Assembly (NCBI RefSeq): GCF_003480915.1 | Contig: NZ_QUKD01000013.1 | Span: forward strand, 62,001-126,000 | Reading direction: 5' to 3' | DNA length: 64,000 nt | Origin: Parabacteroides sp. TM07-1AC | GTDB taxonomy: Bacteria; Bacteroidota; Bacteroidia; Bacteroidales; Tannerellaceae | Shown here: in pieces, positions 7,705 to 15,533 of the stretch | Layout of the letters: each line of letters opens with the position of its first letter | Position numbering within the stretch: position 1 is the stretch's first letter | Notes under the pieces: generated by a model | What the model saw: only the letters and a program-made list of their open reading frames with translations | What the model was told of the DNA's origin: nothing | Databases searched by the model: none | Position numbers and translations under genes: made by a program

Positions 7705-10528
7705 TCTGCAACCCCTTATCCGAAAGCCCCATTTCTACAAAACGGGCATTCGGATTACGCGGAGAAGCCGTCAACTGTTTACGTATCAGCAAAGCAGCTT
7801 CCGGGTCTTTTGCTACGATATACAAATAGCCGCCACCGCCTGCTCCAGGTAGTTTATAACCTAAGGCATAATCTTTTATCTGCGCGATCAGTTCTTCTAC
7901 TGCAGGGGGATTCGTTCCGGAATCGAGTGCCTTCTTCTGTTCCCAGGTCTTTGCGATAAGTTTACCGTACGTTTCAAAATTACCGCATTGAATAGCATCG
8001 AACATATCCAGAGCATGCGTCTTCATTTCTGAAAGCAGACGAAGATGTGTGGTACTATTCAGAAACATACCTTGTACAATTTCTGCCAGAATATTCTTGG
8101 CCGTACGGGTTATTCCTGTATAATATAACAAATGACAAGCCTGATATTGCGGGTCGGTAAACAAATATTCCGGTAACCAACGCACGGAAGGATTCTGATT
8201 GAAGCCTTCTCCTGTCTGTAACAGTTTCAGACCATGTAATCCCCCGCCATACTGATCCTGCCAGCCTCCGCCTGTTGTAAGCAGTTGCTCTAAAATCAAG
8301 GTACGATATCCTATCTTACTTTTATCCCACGCCAGACCACAAAAATCGGATATTGCTCCAAGCACGGTCGCAGCCAAAATAGAACTGGTCCCGAGTCCCG
8401 ATCCAGCCGGAATAGCCGCCAGTAAAGTAACTTCCAGTCCACAACCGAAACTTTTCAACTGATCTTCCAGTGAAGAGTGATGCGTTGCAGAAAATTCAGG
8501 GATAAAGCCGGCTAGAGACAAAGCCGCTTTCGGGATAGAGAAAGGAGAACCGATCTTTTTATAATCACGCAATTCATCCCAGGTAGAAACAACTTCCATC
8601 GCTCCCAGGTCGATAGAACGCAAGATGATCTTATATTCTTTCGAAGGCTTTACATATACCTGCAAAGGTGGTTGACCGTTCAACTCGATGGCTACATTGA
8701 CCACATTCCCTCCGGCGTACATGCAATAAGGAGGAGTATCAGTCCATCCACCAGCCAGGTCGATGCGGACCGGACTTCGCCCCCACACAATTTGGTCACG
8801 ATATACATTCAGATAAGGAGATTGCTTTTCTCCGGATACGGAACTGATCAATCCTTCTCGTAATAAAGAAAAAGCTTCCTGTTGCTCTCCCTCATACGGT
8901 TTCCCTTCCAATTGTAATACACGAGCTCGGAACATCCGGTTATGTATCTGTTTCATCAATGGTGTTTCAGTAGGAAGTACATCCGGCAAATCAAGATTTC
9001 CTCCAACAAACTCGCGAGCAGCATCTGCCAGGTCCAACTGGTAGAATACGCTTTTCTCATGATTGGCTGCCAACATAGGCCAATTGGCATAACGGAATTT
9101 CTCACGCTGGGCAAAAAGTCTGCTCAGATTAGCACGATCGGATAATTCATTTGCCGACATTTTCTCCGACGACAGCCATATATCCCTGCCACTTTCCAGT
9201 TCCGGTTCAGAAACCATCCACCGCATAACCAAGCCCAATTCTTCGATACTTTTACATACCGGGAATAATGCAGCATTCTGTAAGTCAGCGAAAACCTCCA
9301 ATAGGATACCTCTATCCTCTGCCCACTTAGCGACAGGATATCCCATAAAGACTGTTTTCTCATCAGTCGATGTTCCTTTAAACGGATCATTGAATCCATA
9401 CGGACGAGCCACCCAGTCCTGTTCTCCGACAGGTACAACATCAAGACAAACACCGGACGGGATATCCAATGTCCAATCGTTTTCAGGAATTCCGGTTATA
9501 ATATGTCGGTTATCCAGCTTCCAGTGCTTACCTATATAGCTGTTCTCAATCCATAACTCCGAATTCGCGGCAGTCAGGATGATATTAATCGATGCATTCT
9601 GCACAAACATGGCAGGATGAGGTTTAACCTTCCGGTGCATGATAGCCCGCTGATCGCGGACCAAATTCTGCACAGCCAGCGTCGAAGAGATCAGTTCGCG
9701 GCTCGTCCCATAATGATAAAACTCCCCTCCCTCCAAAGGAAGGATAGCCACACTCAACCGGTTCAACTCTTCATCGGGAATACGGGGATGTTCACCCAAA
9801 GCCAGTCCAAATTCGGAATAGAGGTCGTATGATTTCATGGTCTTTCCATCGGCTGTATACGAGTGTTTCATCAGCAACTCCATAGCCCGGTCACTTAGTA
9901 ACCACACGCCTATATCCATCAGAAAAAGATGTGTCTGAGCCAACTGCCCCAAATCGGACAAAGACGGTTTCTGAAGCATAAAGTCCAATTTATCGGGAGT
10001 TTGTCTATCGGAAACAAATACACCATGATTGGTTGCCAAAGCCGGATCGACCCATAGCCCGTAACAAACGACATCCACATCCGGAATATCCTGCAACAGT
10101 TCACTATTTCGTATATATACATCCCCACTGGCAATCAGTGTATGGAGCGATTCAGGAGCTTTCTCCATAATCTCCTCATAAAGGGGAAGCTGCAAAGACA
10201 ATAGATTTTGTGATAACTTCTGCCCCCTCGCCCACCGAAAGACAGGAATTGGTGTCAATATTTTTCCGGAAGGAGCATACCCCGGTAAACGCCGGCTCTG
10301 CCCGCCGGCATGTAGCAATATCCTTTTCTCCTTTGCCAACCATTCTTTCACAGGGAGACTAGATGCCTCTTTCTGCCAACATGCTTCAATCAGCCAGGTA
10401 GTTCCTCCTCCGGATCCCAAACGGGCACCTACCGGATCTGAAGTACAAAACCACTCATCCACATCTGTTTTTGTTATTCTGTGGAAACTATTTACCAAAT
10501 TGGGAGGCAATGATAATAATTTCTTCAT
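7691..10528 (-). CDS. fkp: Bifunctional L-fucokinase / L-fucose-1-phosphate guanylyltransferase
   Basis: 945 residues from ATG 10528, close to the ~949 of Bacteroides Fkp. This start gives the family N-terminus (KKLLSLPPNLVNSF), whereas an ATG at 10567 adds 13 unrelated residues. The N-terminal half is the guanylyltransferase ('LGSGGGTTWL', then 'HAGGQSRRLPGYAPSGK'). The C-terminal part is a GHMP kinase ('PVRIDLAGGWTDTPPY', ATP loop 'PAGSGLGTSSILAA', 'LPGAGGGGYL'). Known role: salvages exogenous L-fucose to GDP-fucose for capsule and glycoprotein fucosylation. Monocistronic and convergent with the capsule operon. Confidence 0.96.
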   Translation of the reverse strand: MKKLLSLPPNLVNSFHRITKTDVDEWFCTSDPVGARLGSGGGTTWLIEACWQKEASSLPVKEWLAKEKRILLHAGGQSRRLPGYAPSGKILTPIPVFRWARGQKLSQNLLSLQLPLYEEIMEKAPESLHTLIASGDVYIRNSELLQDIPDVDVVCYGLWVDPALATNHGVFVSDRQTPDKLDFMLQKPSLSDLGQLAQTHLFLMDIGVWLLSDRAMELLMKHSYTADGKTMKSYDLYSEFGLALGEHPRIPDEELNRLSVAILPLEGGEFYHYGTSRELISSTLAVQNLVRDQRAIMHRKVKPHPAMFVQNASINIILTAANSELWIENSYIGKHWKLDNRHIITGIPENDWTLDIPSGVCLDVVPVGEQDWVARPYGFNDPFKGTSTDEKTVFMGYPVAKWAEDRGILLEVFADLQNAALFPVCKSIEELGLVMRWMVSEPELESGRDIWLSSEKMSANELSDRANLSRLFAQREKFRYANWPMLAANHEKSVFYQLDLADAAREFVGGNLDLPDVLPTETPLMKQIHNRMFRARVLQLEGKPYEGEQQEAFSLLREGLISSVSGEKQSPYLNVYRDQIVWGRSPVRIDLAGGWTDTPPYCMYAGGNVVNVAIELNGQPPLQVYVKPSKEYKIILRSIDLGAMEVVSTWDELRDYKKIGSPFSIPKAALSLAGFIPEFSATHHSSLEDQLKSFGCGLEVTLLAAIPAGSGLGTSSILAATVLGAISDFCGLAWDKSKIGYRTLILEQLLTTGGGWQDQYGGGLHGLKLLQTGEGFNQNPSVRWLPEYLFTDPQYQACHLLYYTGITRTAKNILAEIVQGMFLNSTTHLRLLSEMKTHALDMFDAIQCGNFETYGKLIAKTWEQKKALDSGTNPPAVEELIAQIKDYALGYKLPGAGGGGYLYIVAKDPEAALLIRKQLTASPRNPNARFVEMGLSDKGLQISRS

Positions 10529-10589
10529 ATTTATATATGTATCAGGAAATGATGAAATCAATTCCATCCAATTAATCTAATCTTTGTTA

Positions 10590-10597
10590 CAAAAGTA
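10590..10597 (-). promoter_or_regulatory. Probable fkp promoter -7 box
   Basis: On the minus strand this reads TACTTTTG, matching the Bacteroidetes -7 consensus TAnnTTTG, about 60 bases before the fkp ATG. A 7-bp inverted repeat (CTTCCAT at 10605-10611, ATGGAAG at 10621-10627) lies just upstream and could be an operator. No clear -33 TTTG is visible. Confidence 0.5.
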
Positions 10598-10726
10598 GTT
10601 TTTCCTTCCATTTCGATTACATGGAAGTTAAATTTTAATTTAATTTTACCATTCAATATGCTATTGGTTTAAATTATTATATTCATATTTGTAGGGAAAA
10701 ACAACTTACATATCCAGTTGACGATA

Positions 10727-10742
10727 AAAAACGTTGGTTTTT
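10727..10742. promoter_or_regulatory. Small palindrome upstream of the invertase gene
   Basis: AAAAAC GTTG GTTTTT forms a 6+4+6 inverted repeat containing AACGTT. It lies 65 bases before the invertase ATG and upstream of a candidate -7 box (TATCTTTA at 10776). It may be an operator or a recombinase site. No inverted partner was found nearby, so it is not by itself an invertible segment. Confidence 0.3.
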
Positions 10743-10807
10743 ACTAATCACCCCCTCTCATTTAGTTTTCTAACGTATCTTTAGTTATTCATTTAATATT
10801 CAATTGT

Positions 10808-11410
10808 ATGATATACGGTTATGTAAGAGTCAGTACAGATAAGCAAAGTACTGAAAATCAGCGATTTGAAATAGAAAAGTTCGCAAAAGCCAAAAGCATG
10901 CGTATTGATCGCTGGGTAGAAGAAACAATCAGTGGAACGACTGATGTCGCAGAACGGCAGCTTGGCCGTTTAATTAAACAAATTCGTAAGGGAGATATCC
11001 TGGTTACAACCGAGTTATCACGTTTAGGACGTAATCTGATGCAGGTTATGAGCTTTCTCCATCAATGCATGGAAAAAGACATTTTTGTGATTACGGTAAA
11101 GGAGCGCTATGAGTTGGGAAACAACATCAACAGCAAAATTTTGGCATTCGCTTTCAGCCTGAGTGCAGAGATCGAACGTAACCTGATTTCACAACGTACC
11201 AAAGAGGCATTAGCCAGAAAAAAGAAAGAAGGTACAAAGCTGGGACGTCCTAAAGGAGGAAAATCTGAACTGTACAAACTTTCCGGTAAGGAAAGCATGA
11301 TTCGAAAGCTCCTGGAGGAAAAGAAAACCAAGCTGTACATTAGTAAAAAATTAGGTGTAAACAGACAAACTCTAAGGGATTTTATGAAAATGAATCCGGA
11401 ATTGGACTGA
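10808..11410 (+). CDS. Mpi-like serine site-specific DNA invertase
   Basis: 200 residues. The resolvase/invertase catalytic domain starts 'MIYGYVRVST' with the nucleophile at Ser9, then 'DKQSTENQRFEI', 'ELSRLGRNLMQVM', 'KILAFAFSLSAEIERNLISQRTKE' (long helix E) and 'KEGTKLGRPKG'. A C-terminal helix-turn-helix follows ('YISKKLGVNRQTLRDFMKM'). The sequence is strikingly like the B. fragilis master invertase Mpi, which flips promoters of many capsule loci. Position beside a capsule locus and fkp supports a role in surface phase variation. No invertible promoter is seen next to it, so any targets would be distant, as for Mpi. It is not part of a transposon: no transposase or terminal repeats were found. 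Confidence 0.88.
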   Translation: MIYGYVRVSTDKQSTENQRFEIEKFAKAKSMRIDRWVEETISGTTDVAERQLGRLIKQIRKGDILVTTELSRLGRNLMQVMSFLHQCMEKDIFVITVKERYELGNNINSKILAFAFSLSAEIERNLISQRTKEALARKKKEGTKLGRPKGGKSELYKLSGKESMIRKLLEEKKTKLYISKKLGVNRQTLRDFMKMNPELD

Positions 11411-11966
11411 TTATAGAAATATTAAGTTTTTTGTCATCCGAAGAGTATATGCCTAAATTGTTAAACAATGCAATCCTAGTAAATGAATTCTAAGCTAAAT
11501 TGTTTATTTATAGTTGTTTGTTCTAAATACACGGGAAACGCCGGTATTGAAATTTCCAATATTAATACTGTTTGTGTTCTACGGGAATATTTTACCCACA
11601 ATTACACACTAATTTCCAGCCATTTAGCATCAACTATCAATCTGTATAAAATTAATTTACAATGATTTACGCATTAAAGGCAGATATACGGATAATCTTC
11701 GGTCAAGGCAGATGTTTTTTGATAATAAATCAGAGATTGTAAAAATTACACCAAGAGAAAAAAATCAAGGAATAAACAAAATGGATATAGGCATCCTGTT
11801 TAAAAAATGAAAAAGATGATTCCATAGCGCAGCAAGAAATTAAAAGGACAAAGACTCCATATCTTACTTTAGTAAAGAATTAGTTGTGTATAGAGAAAAC
11901 ATTACTTTTCTATCTCTTTTTTACACATTATTATACTATAAATTAAGTAATAGTGAATAAATATAC
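11411..11966. other. AT-rich spacer without convincing gene
   Basis: About 550 bases between the invertase and ndk. A 60-codon frame at 11483-11665 has no recognisable domain or signal and unusual composition, and is probably chance. A short palindrome ATTGTT A AACAAT lies near 11458-11470. No inverted repeat pair long enough to define an invertible promoter was seen. Confidence 0.5.
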
Positions 11967-11974
11967 TATCTTTG
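11967..11974 (+). promoter_or_regulatory. ndk promoter -7 box (TATCTTTG)
   Basis: A perfect TAnnTTTG match about 50 bases before the ndk ATG. It lies inside the longer frame that begins at 11953, which argues for ATG 12025 as the real start. Confidence 0.65.
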
Positions 11975-12024
11975 GAATAATTAGCGTAAAGTGGAATGTT
12001 GAACCTTATAAAAAGAAATTCAAA

Positions 12025-12486
12025 ATGGAAAGAACACTTGTAATATTGAAACCATGCACTATTCAGCGAGGTTTGATCGGTGAAATCATTGCTCGTTTCG
12101 AAAAAAAAGGATTAATCCTTGAAGGTATGAAAATGACCTGGTTAACAGATGAAATTTTGAGCGAACATTACGCTCACCTAAAAGAAAGGCCTTTTTTCCA
12201 AAGAGTTAAAGATGCAATGGCAGTATGTCCTGTCGTTGTTTGTTGCTGGAAAGGAGTCGATGCCGTAAATGTAGTACGCACGTTGGCAGGCGCTACCAAT
12301 GGTAGAAACGCTGCTCCCGGTACTATTCGCGGGGACTATAGCATGAGTGTACAGGAAAATATCGTACATGCTTCCGACTCACAGGAGACAGCTGCCATCG
12401 AATTAAAAAGATTCTTCAATGATGACGAATTATTTAATTATGAGACAAAAAACCTGCTCAGCCTTTACGCAAATGACGAATTCTGA
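12025..12486 (+). CDS. ndk: Nucleoside diphosphate kinase
   Basis: 153 residues. Cytoplasmic enzyme that moves the gamma-phosphate of ATP to nucleoside diphosphates through a phosphohistidine. The family start 'ERTLVILKP' supports ATG 12025, and a promoter box overlaps any earlier start. The catalytic histidine is H115 in 'ENIVHASDS' (family NxxHGSD, here with Ala for Gly). 'TNGRNAAPGTIRGDY' is the nucleotide-binding segment. The stretch 'ERPFFQRVKDAMAVCPVVVCCWKG' differs slightly from the proteobacterial form but is typical of Bacteroidetes. It stands alone, followed by a strong terminator. Confidence 0.96.
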   Translation: MERTLVILKPCTIQRGLIGEIIARFEKKGLILEGMKMTWLTDEILSEHYAHLKERPFFQRVKDAMAVCPVVVCCWKGVDAVNVVRTLAGATNGRNAAPGTIRGDYSMSVQENIVHASDSQETAAIELKRFFNDDELFNYETKNLLSLYANDEF

Positions 12487-12502
12487 GAAATAAAACAAAA
12501 CA

Positions 12503-12544
12503 AAAAGCCGGAAAAAAGAAATTTCATACTCTTTTCCGGCTTTT
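12503..12544 (+). terminator. Rho-independent terminator after ndk
   Basis: Stem AAAAGCCGGAAAA with TTTTCCGGCTTTT, a 16-base loop and flanking A/T tracts; it could act on both strands. Confidence 0.8.
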
Positions 12545-12716
12545 CTATTTCAGATATCTCATCCTATCCTCCCGGACCGGATGAACAACCTCATTACTAA
12601 TCTAAAAATCTAATACCATGAAAAACACACTATATCATATAAACAAGCCCTTTGCATGAAATGTTTCCAAATAAATAAAGAAATTCATTGCAGTTGTATT
12701 ATTCCCGAATTGGACC

Positions 12717-12724
12717 TATATTTG
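12717..12724 (+). promoter_or_regulatory. Promoter -7 box (TATATTTG) for the DUF4494 operon
   Basis: Perfect TAnnTTTG match with TTG 20 bases upstream (12694-12696), 48 bases before ATG 12772. It supports that start over the frame opening at 12688. Confidence 0.6.
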
Positions 12725-12771
12725 TACTGTATTTTAAACATGAGTACAGACAAAAATTAAAAGAAAACAAT

Positions 12772-13281
12772 ATGCATAGTTGGTTTGAATGTAAAGTCTC
12801 CTTTGAAAAAGTACTGGAGAACGGAATGCAAAAGAAAGTAACAGAACCTTACCTGGTCGATGCCCTCTCCTTTACGGAAGCAGAAGCACGTATCATCGAA
12901 GAAATCCGCCCGTTCATTTCCGGCGAATTTACTGTTACAGACATTAAACGCGCACGCCTCTCTGAATTATTCTTCAACGAAAACGGCGACCGTTTCTACA
13001 AGATCAAGGTCTATTTCATCACGCTCGACGAGAAAAGCGGTGCTGAGAAAAAAACAGCAGCACAAATGCTTGCCCAGGCATGCACATTAAAAGAAGCCAT
13101 CGCTGTATTGGAAGAAGGCATGAAAGGTACAATGGCCGATTACACGATCGCATCGGTTACGGAAACCATGCTGATGGATGTATTCCCATTCTCTGCCAGC
13201 GACGACAAAACACCTAAATCAGGAGAAGAACTGATTGCTGAACAGAAGAAACAGGCTGAAGACAAAGCACAGGAAGCATGA
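12772..13281 (+). CDS. DUF4494 domain protein
   Basis: 169 residues from ATG 12772. I recognise the Bacteroidetes DUF4494 family by its opening 'HSWFECKVSFEKVLENGMQKKVTEPYLVDALSFTEAE' region. It is a small soluble protein with no signal peptide and a charged, Lys/Glu/Gln-rich tail. Function is unknown; in this group it recurs beside yggS, as here. Its stop overlaps the ATG of the YggS gene (ATGA), so the two are translationally coupled. Confidence 0.85.
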   Translation: MHSWFECKVSFEKVLENGMQKKVTEPYLVDALSFTEAEARIIEEIRPFISGEFTVTDIKRARLSELFFNENGDRFYKIKVYFITLDEKSGAEKKTAAQMLAQACTLKEAIAVLEEGMKGTMADYTIASVTETMLMDVFPFSASDDKTPKSGEELIAEQKKQAEDKAQEA

Positions 13282-13946
13282 GCATCTCCCAGAATATAGT
13301 ACAGCTAAAGGCATCGTTACCGGCAAACGTCACGCTGGTAGCCGTGTCTAAGTTTCATCCGGCAGCAGCATTGGAGGAAGCCTACAATGCTGGCCAGCGT
13401 GTCTTCGGCGAAAGCAGGGCACAGGAGCTGACGGCTAAACAAAAAGTACTACCGGGTGATATAGAATGGCATTTTATCGGTCCGCTGCAAAGCAATAAAG
13501 TGAAAGATATCGCACCTTTTATCCATACGATCCATAGCATCGATTCCCTCAAATTATTGCAGGAGGTAAACAAGCAAGCTTTAAAAAACAGCCGTGTTAT
13601 CCGTGTCTTGCTGGAAATACACGTTGCACAGGAAGAAACAAAACACGGACTGTCACCAGACGAATGCCGCGAACTTCTGCAAAACGAACAACTCGCCGAA
13701 CTAAGGAATATTCAGATATGCGGATTGATGGGAATGGCGACCTATACAGATGATACAACGCTCATCCAACAGGAATTTCACACCTTGCATGAACTTTTCA
13801 GTGAATTAAAATCTATATATTTCAAAGGAAATGATAATTTTGCAGTGTTATCCATGGGAATGAGCCACGATTATCCGATTGCCATTCGTCAGGGTAGCAC
13901 TATGATACGGGTTGGAACCAGTATTTTCGGCGAACGCGAGTACTAA
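13278..13946 (+). CDS. YggS/PLPBP family pyridoxal-phosphate homeostasis protein
   Basis: 222 residues, single alanine-racemase-like barrel. The PLP lysine lies in 'LVAVSKFHP'. Other marks: 'FGESRAQEL', 'WHFIGPLQSNKVKDI', 'IHSIDSLKLLQEVN', 'LMGMATYTDD', 'SMGMSHDYPIAIRQGSTMIRVGTSIFG'. The family buffers PLP and influences amino-acid pools; no catalytic reaction is established. Coupled to the DUF4494 gene and probably co-transcribed with the next gene 22 bases on. Confidence 0.93.
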   Translation: MSISQNIVQLKASLPANVTLVAVSKFHPAAALEEAYNAGQRVFGESRAQELTAKQKVLPGDIEWHFIGPLQSNKVKDIAPFIHTIHSIDSLKLLQEVNKQALKNSRVIRVLLEIHVAQEETKHGLSPDECRELLQNEQLAELRNIQICGLMGMATYTDDTTLIQQEFHTLHELFSELKSIYFKGNDNFAVLSMGMSHDYPIAIRQGSTMIRVGTSIFGEREY

Positions 13947-13968
13947 TTACATTAAAATTGAATCTGAC

Positions 13969-14946
13969 ATGATTGACATTAAAACCCAATACGCGGGACT
14001 AACACTTCGCAATCCTTTAATTGTAGGAAGTTCAGGTTTGACAAATAATCCTGAGCGAAACAAGGAATTCGAAAAGGCCGGTGCCGGAGCCATTGTTCTC
14101 AAATCTCTTTTTGAGGAACAAATCGAAATGCAGAGCGATTCGCTTATGCAGGACTCCGATTATCCAGAGGCCGCTGACTATATCCGCGGTTATGTAAAAG
14201 CAAACCAGGTAAACAACTACCTGGAACTGATCAAAAAGACGAAAGAACAGTGCACCATTCCTATCATTGCCAGCATCAACTGTTACAAGTCTGATGTATG
14301 GATTGATTTTGCCCGCCAGATAGAGCTGGCAGGAGCAGACGCTCTGGAACTGAATGTATTCTTCCTTGAAACAAGTTTGGAATACAACCCCGACGAGATA
14401 CGCGACCTCTACGTCAATATCATCCGGAAAGTAAAGGAAACGATTTCAATACCTGTTATTATAAAGATCGGGAAAAATGTCGGAAATATCCCGGCACTGG
14501 TCAACACATTAAAGGTAAACGGAGCAGACGGTATCGTTATGTTCAACCGTTTCTACCAGCCGGATATCGACATTAATAATATGCAGATAGTATCCGGCAA
14601 TGTATTCAGCAACCACTCCGACCTGAGTGATACGATCCGTTGGACCGCAATTGTATCCGGAAAGGTACCCGGAATAAGCATTGCTTCTTCTACCGGTATT
14701 CATGACTGGGAAGACGTGATCAAATGCCTGTTGGCAGGAGCTTCAGCCGTACAGATGTGCAGCGCATTATATACACATGGCGGTGAAATCATTTCACAGG
14801 TACTTACCTGCATAGAAGAATGGATGCACCAGGCACACTATCAAAGCCTGTCACAATTCCAGGGTAAACTGAACTACGCCAACATTCCTAATCCGGCAAT
14901 GTACGAGCGTTCACAGTTTATGAAATACTTCTCAAACAGAGACTAA
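13969..14946 (+). CDS. Dihydroorotate dehydrogenase-like flavoprotein
   Basis: 326 residues from ATG 13969. The earlier start at 13912 overlaps yggS and adds 19 residues without family character. FMN-barrel motifs: 'GLTLRNPLIVGSSGLT', 'GAGAIVLKSLFEEQI', 'ASINCYKSDVWIDFARQIE', 'ADALELNVFF', 'PVIIKIGKNVGNI', 'GADGIVMFNRFY', 'SSTGIHDWEDVIKCLLAGASAVQ'. It is shorter in key active-site loops than true PyrD and is commonly annotated only as PyrD-like. The oxidised substrate is therefore uncertain. A strong terminator follows. Confidence 0.88.
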   Translation: MIDIKTQYAGLTLRNPLIVGSSGLTNNPERNKEFEKAGAGAIVLKSLFEEQIEMQSDSLMQDSDYPEAADYIRGYVKANQVNNYLELIKKTKEQCTIPIIASINCYKSDVWIDFARQIELAGADALELNVFFLETSLEYNPDEIRDLYVNIIRKVKETISIPVIIKIGKNVGNIPALVNTLKVNGADGIVMFNRFYQPDIDINNMQIVSGNVFSNHSDLSDTIRWTAIVSGKVPGISIASSTGIHDWEDVIKCLLAGASAVQMCSALYTHGGEIISQVLTCIEEWMHQAHYQSLSQFQGKLNYANIPNPAMYERSQFMKYFSNRD

Positions 14947-14962
14947 ATTCATCTTATAAAAT

Positions 14963-14998
14963 AAAAATGGACAAGGCTTCACTACCTTGTCCATTTTT
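14963..14998 (+). terminator. Rho-independent terminator after the DHOD-like gene
   Basis: AAAAATGGACAAGG, an 8-base loop, CCTTGTCCATTTTTTT: a 14-bp stem followed by a T run. Confidence 0.88.
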
Positions 14999-15072
14999 TT
15001 ATCCCTTGATCATAGTCAAAAGCATTTTAAAATATATTTTCCACTAAACACTATTTATATCTGAAATATTAT

Positions 15073-15080
15073 TATATTTG
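15073..15080 (+). promoter_or_regulatory. Promoter -7 box (TATATTTG) of the marR gene
   Basis: Perfect TAnnTTTG match 23 bases before ATG 15103; the transcript would have a short leader. Confidence 0.55.
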
Positions 15081-15102
15081 CACCATCATTAAAGAAAACA
15101 AG

Positions 15103-15468
15103 ATGGAAGCAATTTGCGTAATAAAAGACATCTATAAAACATTGTACCAATTTGAGAAAGCATTCTCGGAGGTACATGAGATCACAATCAATGAAGCCAT
15201 GCTGCTTTGCTGCCTGAAAGACAACCAGGCAAAATCAGCCGGTACGATTTGTGATTATATCGGTTTATCGAATTCACGAGTATCCAAGGTTATTACTTCC
15301 GTCGAAAACAAAGGATTCATCCACCGTGCAATCAGTAAGGAAGATAAGCGGCAGATGTTTTTCTCTCTTACCCCGAAAGGCAAAGAGAAAGTTCAGCAGA
15401 TGATGAATGCCGAATTGCGTTTCGACAGTCTGTTCGATAAATTGCAGCAATGCATGAAAAAAGGGTAA
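15103..15468 (+). CDS. MarR family transcriptional regulator
   Basis: 121 residues, short for MarR (usually ~140), missing part of the C-terminal dimer helix. The winged helix is clear: 'INEAMLLCCLKDNQAKSAGTICDYIGLSNSRVSKVITSVENKGFIHRAISKEDKRQMFFSLTPKGKE' spans helices 2-4 and the wing (residues ~29-101). Two adjacent cysteines ('LLCCL') could sense thiol or sulfur stress, which would fit the downstream sulfur/CoA-disulfide enzyme 65 bases away on the same strand. That regulatory link is inferred only. Confidence 0.88.
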   Translation: MEAICVIKDIYKTLYQFEKAFSEVHEITINEAMLLCCLKDNQAKSAGTICDYIGLSNSRVSKVITSVENKGFIHRAISKEDKRQMFFSLTPKGKEKVQQMMNAELRFDSLFDKLQQCMKKG

Positions 15469-15533
15469 AACCTTTTTTTATCAATATGTTTTCCATTGAC
15501 AAATATGTATAATAAAAATAATATATCTACAAC

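Noticed and set aside
8672..10134. Several 60-110 codon frames antisense or out of frame to fkp
   Set aside because: Fully contained within the well-supported fkp gene and without recognisable protein features.
11483..11665. 60-codon frame downstream of the invertase gene
   Set aside because: No domain, signal or promoter box close to it, and composition resembles the AT-rich spacer; probably chance.
10529..12024. Invertible promoter pair around the Mpi-like gene
   Set aside because: No inverted repeat of adequate length found on both sides of a promoter; the only dyad is the small palindrome at 10727.
12618..12659. 13-codon frame (MKNTLYHINKPFA) before the DUF4494 gene, possible leader peptide
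   Set aside because: Lies upstream of the likely promoter box at 12717, so it would not be on the same transcript; no run of regulatory codons.
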